NCBI RefSeq assembly: GCF_021018805.1
Contig: NC_086247.1
Span: 118,331,094 to 118,395,093 of the forward strand
Length of the DNA stretch: 64,000 bases
From: Prinia subflava
Taxonomy: Eukaryota > Chordata > Aves > Passeriformes > Cisticolidae
Reading direction: 5' to 3'
Shown piece after piece: positions 61,401-64,000 of this stretch; position 1 is the first letter of the stretch; every line of letters starts with the position of its first letter. Both the position numbers and the translations under genes were made by a program. The notes beneath the pieces are model-generated. The model was given only the letters and a program-made list of their open reading frames with translations, was not told the origin of the DNA and did not search any database.

Positions 61401-64000
61401 TAATTGCTAATCATGTTTTTACCTGCACCCAATAGTATTTTTATAGTGCAAAGTACATTAGATGGAAGTCATCTTTAACACACATAAAGAGCTGCATCAT
61501 CTACCACCTATACCTCTAATCTCTCATCATGCACAGCACTGAAATTCCAAGTAATCCACTATTTCCAACTGCATTCTTAAACTGGTAAAAAATTTTCATG
61601 GCATAGTGAGTGTAGTAGCCTAGTTATCTGGAGGAAAGCTTGTTTTAAAAACTACTGAAAGAAGCTGGAAATTGGTACCCGGTCTCAGCCTGCAGACAGA
61701 TGTCAATCTTCTAAGAAGATTCAGATATATCCATAGTGGAGGAGCATGGATGGAAGAATGTGACCTTCCACTGCTGTGGAGGCTGTCACCTCGGCAATGT
61801 TGTTCTCTCTGACTCAACAGATACCTCCTACTGTGCAAAACACAGATTACTGAGCTATTCCCCAAAAGTGTTATTTTAAGGTCTGTTCATTTTATGAAGC
61901 TTTCTGATACCCATTAATAAATAAATTTTAAAATAAGCAGGATTTTCAAAAGCATTCAAATTACATAGGGAGTATAAGACCCTAAGTCCCATTTGCCTAT
62001 AGTTTTCTTTGAACAGGATCTGTTATGATGTTTTAAAGAAAGAGCAAATGAAAGAGATCTGTTCTTTTATAGTTTAAGTTCCAGTTCTCCATGTGAAATT
62101 CAGAATAAAATGTGCTCCCAAGGGTTTTACAGAAAAGGGGTTTATAGCAAACCCCAGGGGTTTACAGGAAAACCCCTTCGGGAGGCAATTACTTATAACT
62201 TCCTTTCCCAAACACAGCCATGCTAGCCGACAACATTAACATAGTTCAGAATTTTACACACTGAATTTCACCATACGTATTAGCTGATGGTATTTGAGTT
62301 GCTATGAAGTGCTGCCTGAGCCTACAGATGGCATTGAAGCATCAGCAGCGGCTTTGTCAGGTTGCAATAATTCCACCGCTGCTGCATTCAAGAGTAGTTA
62401 TCTCGCTGTTAAGGCTGCTCCATCCTGTGCTCACTGCCTGAGACTTTCTCATGCAAAATACTTGAATCAAAGCCCTTATCTCCCTCCTTCCTGGTATTTA
62501 AATAAAGCATTATTGCTCCACAGTCTGCATCCTTCTGATGTAAAAAGAAAAATAAACATGACTAATTGACTAATTCTTGTGACAGTACAGCTTTTTCAAA
62601 CATGGCTTTCTGCAGTAGTTATGAGCTATCATTTTCACAAGGAATGGGATACTCCAAGAACCAAATCACTCTAGTGGTTTGCTCCATCTAGTGTCTCTTC
62701 ATCTTTCTATGATTCAACTGCATTTCTGACATCAGTTTCAAACAATATGATCGTATTTGGCTTATGAATCCAAAAGCTGAATGAATTGTAAGCACAGAAA
62801 ACTGTGGTTTCACATGTTCTTTTCTTTAACTTGGCAACCCTAAATACAATTCAGAGTTCAAGTTTACAAATCGTAAATTGTTTGTTTCCTATTTTGACAA
62901 TTCCAGTAATCTGTAAGACTGACAGGGTATCCAATATTTGTACAGCTCAACTGTACTCCTCTGCAAACTACTTAAATTCATGTCCAACAAAGTGTAACCT
63001 GTGGCAAACCCGAATGGGCTTAATTTGTAGCCAGAATTTCCTCAGCTATCAGCACTCTAGGCTGTAAATACACACTATCGTTTCAGCAGAAAGTGTTATC
63101 CATGTAGCACTGGAAACTCAAAGAACCACCTGCCCATATAAGTTGGCAAGGAAAGGACCAGGGAAAAGCTGACCTGGTAGGCAAGAAAGTGGGTTTTGCC
63201 TTGATTTGTGCCTGGAGATGGACCATTTATCTGGGCCACAATCCTGATCCTGTGGATTGAGGTTGTCCCTGTGTCCCAGCAAAGATGTGTCTGGTGATGG
63301 GAACTCCAAGCTGAGTGTAGCTGCCCCCCTGCCTGTACTGCTGGCTCCACGAACAGACCAGGACCCCACTCCTGGTGCTTCAGTCCCCAAGGAACAGCCT
63401 TCCCCTACAAAAGTGAAGAGCGACTGACAGGTTTGAAATGGAGAAAATGGAAAAGAAGGCCCTGGCCCTAATATAACCCAGACAGTGCTGCAGGATGCAA
63501 AGAACGGAAGAATCCAGATGCATAAGAAGAATAGTCTCATCAAATCTCACGCACAGTTTTTCTAATCCGGAGTAGGCAGCGGTTAACTCGATGTACCCTT
63601 GAGCTGCTGACAATCAGTTTGCAACTCAGATGACACCAGAGGTCACTCTATCCCTGTTTTTGCTTTGAAGTGGTGCAGCAAGGTGGAACTGATACTCACC
63701 CTTATGGAGGGGTATCTATATCAAGCTTCACAAGAAATTCCCTTGCCATCTTCTTATTAAAAACCAGCTGGTGAGTAGACTGAAAATCTTTCTTTAATGT
63801 TCTGGACAGACTGGTGTGCAACAAATGAAGTTGGATTATTTTGGCAGCCTGTCTTAACAAATCCATACCTGTTTTGCTTTAGGAGCCCAGCAATTTCCCT
63901 GCTACTAGCTTGGACTCATTTGCTTGTCTCTGTTTCGTGCATTTACTTTCCTGTATTTTAGTGTACCACCTTATGAATCTCAAAATGCAGATAAAATTGC
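58480..64000. other. Intergenic, no gene seen
   Basis: AT-rich with a purine-rich stretch (about 59060-59092), GGGTTT-type hairpins (62137-62177), and a somewhat GC-richer segment at 63100-63620 where three minus-strand frames overlap (up to 141 residues). None has a domain I recognise, and I see no exon of a neighbouring gene. Confidence 0.5.
62137..62177. repeat. Two adjacent GGGGTTT/AAACCCC hairpins
   Basis: GGGGTTT-ATAGC-AAACCCC (62137-62155), then AGGGGTTT-ACAGGA-AAACCCCT (62156-62177). A related GGGTTTTACAG precedes them at 62122. They look like local duplications of one short palindromic unit. Confidence 0.85.

Noticed and set aside
34346..64000. DAZL, the usual upstream neighbour of PLCL2
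   Set aside because: No RNA-recognition-motif or DAZ-repeat coding sequence is visible on either strand, so the gene must lie beyond the right edge if synteny holds.

Overview
This window looks like bird nuclear DNA, probably from a neoavian or passerine-like species. It is AT-rich and sparse in genes. It holds truncated CR1 LINEs that end in the avian CR1 3' terminus (TCACAGAAT read on the opposite strand) and two LTRs that resemble avian ERVL-type solo LTRs. One very CpG-dense island carries the only protein-coding exon I can identify.

That exon (32518-32826, minus strand) is the first coding exon of PLCL2, the catalytically inactive phospholipase C-like protein also called PRIP-2. It encodes 103 residues beginning MAEFGSGGG and ending PRRSSIIK, directly at a consensus AAG|GTAAGAG donor. 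An in-frame TAG 15 nt upstream of the ATG fixes the start. A strong pyrimidine-rich acceptor at about 33053, inside the same island, suggests the 5' UTR is spliced from one or more non-coding exons further upstream (candidate donors at 34128, 33716 and 33320).

Layout. Positions 1-32517 are the 5' part of PLCL2 intron 1, which runs off the left edge. The large second coding exon, with the PH, EF-hand, X/Y and C2 domains, is not in the window. The intron holds a CR1 fragment (16806-17073), a CR1 3' tail (25492-25547), a solo LTR of about 530 bp (12700-13231), and a solo LTR of about 1.08 kb (30504-31584) whose ends are a perfect 7-bp inverted repeat. It also contains several perfect short hairpins and a protein-like but broken stretch near 5 kb on the minus strand. 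Positions 32560-34345 are the CpG-island promoter. Positions 34346-64000 are the upstream intergenic flank. This contains a CR1 of about 1.2 kb (44768-45950) with a decayed reverse transcriptase, a short CR1 tail (37538-37600), small tandem duplications, hairpins and microsatellites. No second coding gene is recognisable there. In other vertebrates the upstream neighbour is DAZL, but I see none of it here.

Most open reading frames in the window are chance frames in AT-rich or CpG-rich DNA. I do not see a clear undescribed system. The best leads are the possible 5' UTR splicing, two GC-rich patches that end in good donor sites (15790-16088 and 51925-52254), an unexplained coding-like relic at about 5 kb, and a group of strong intronic hairpins.
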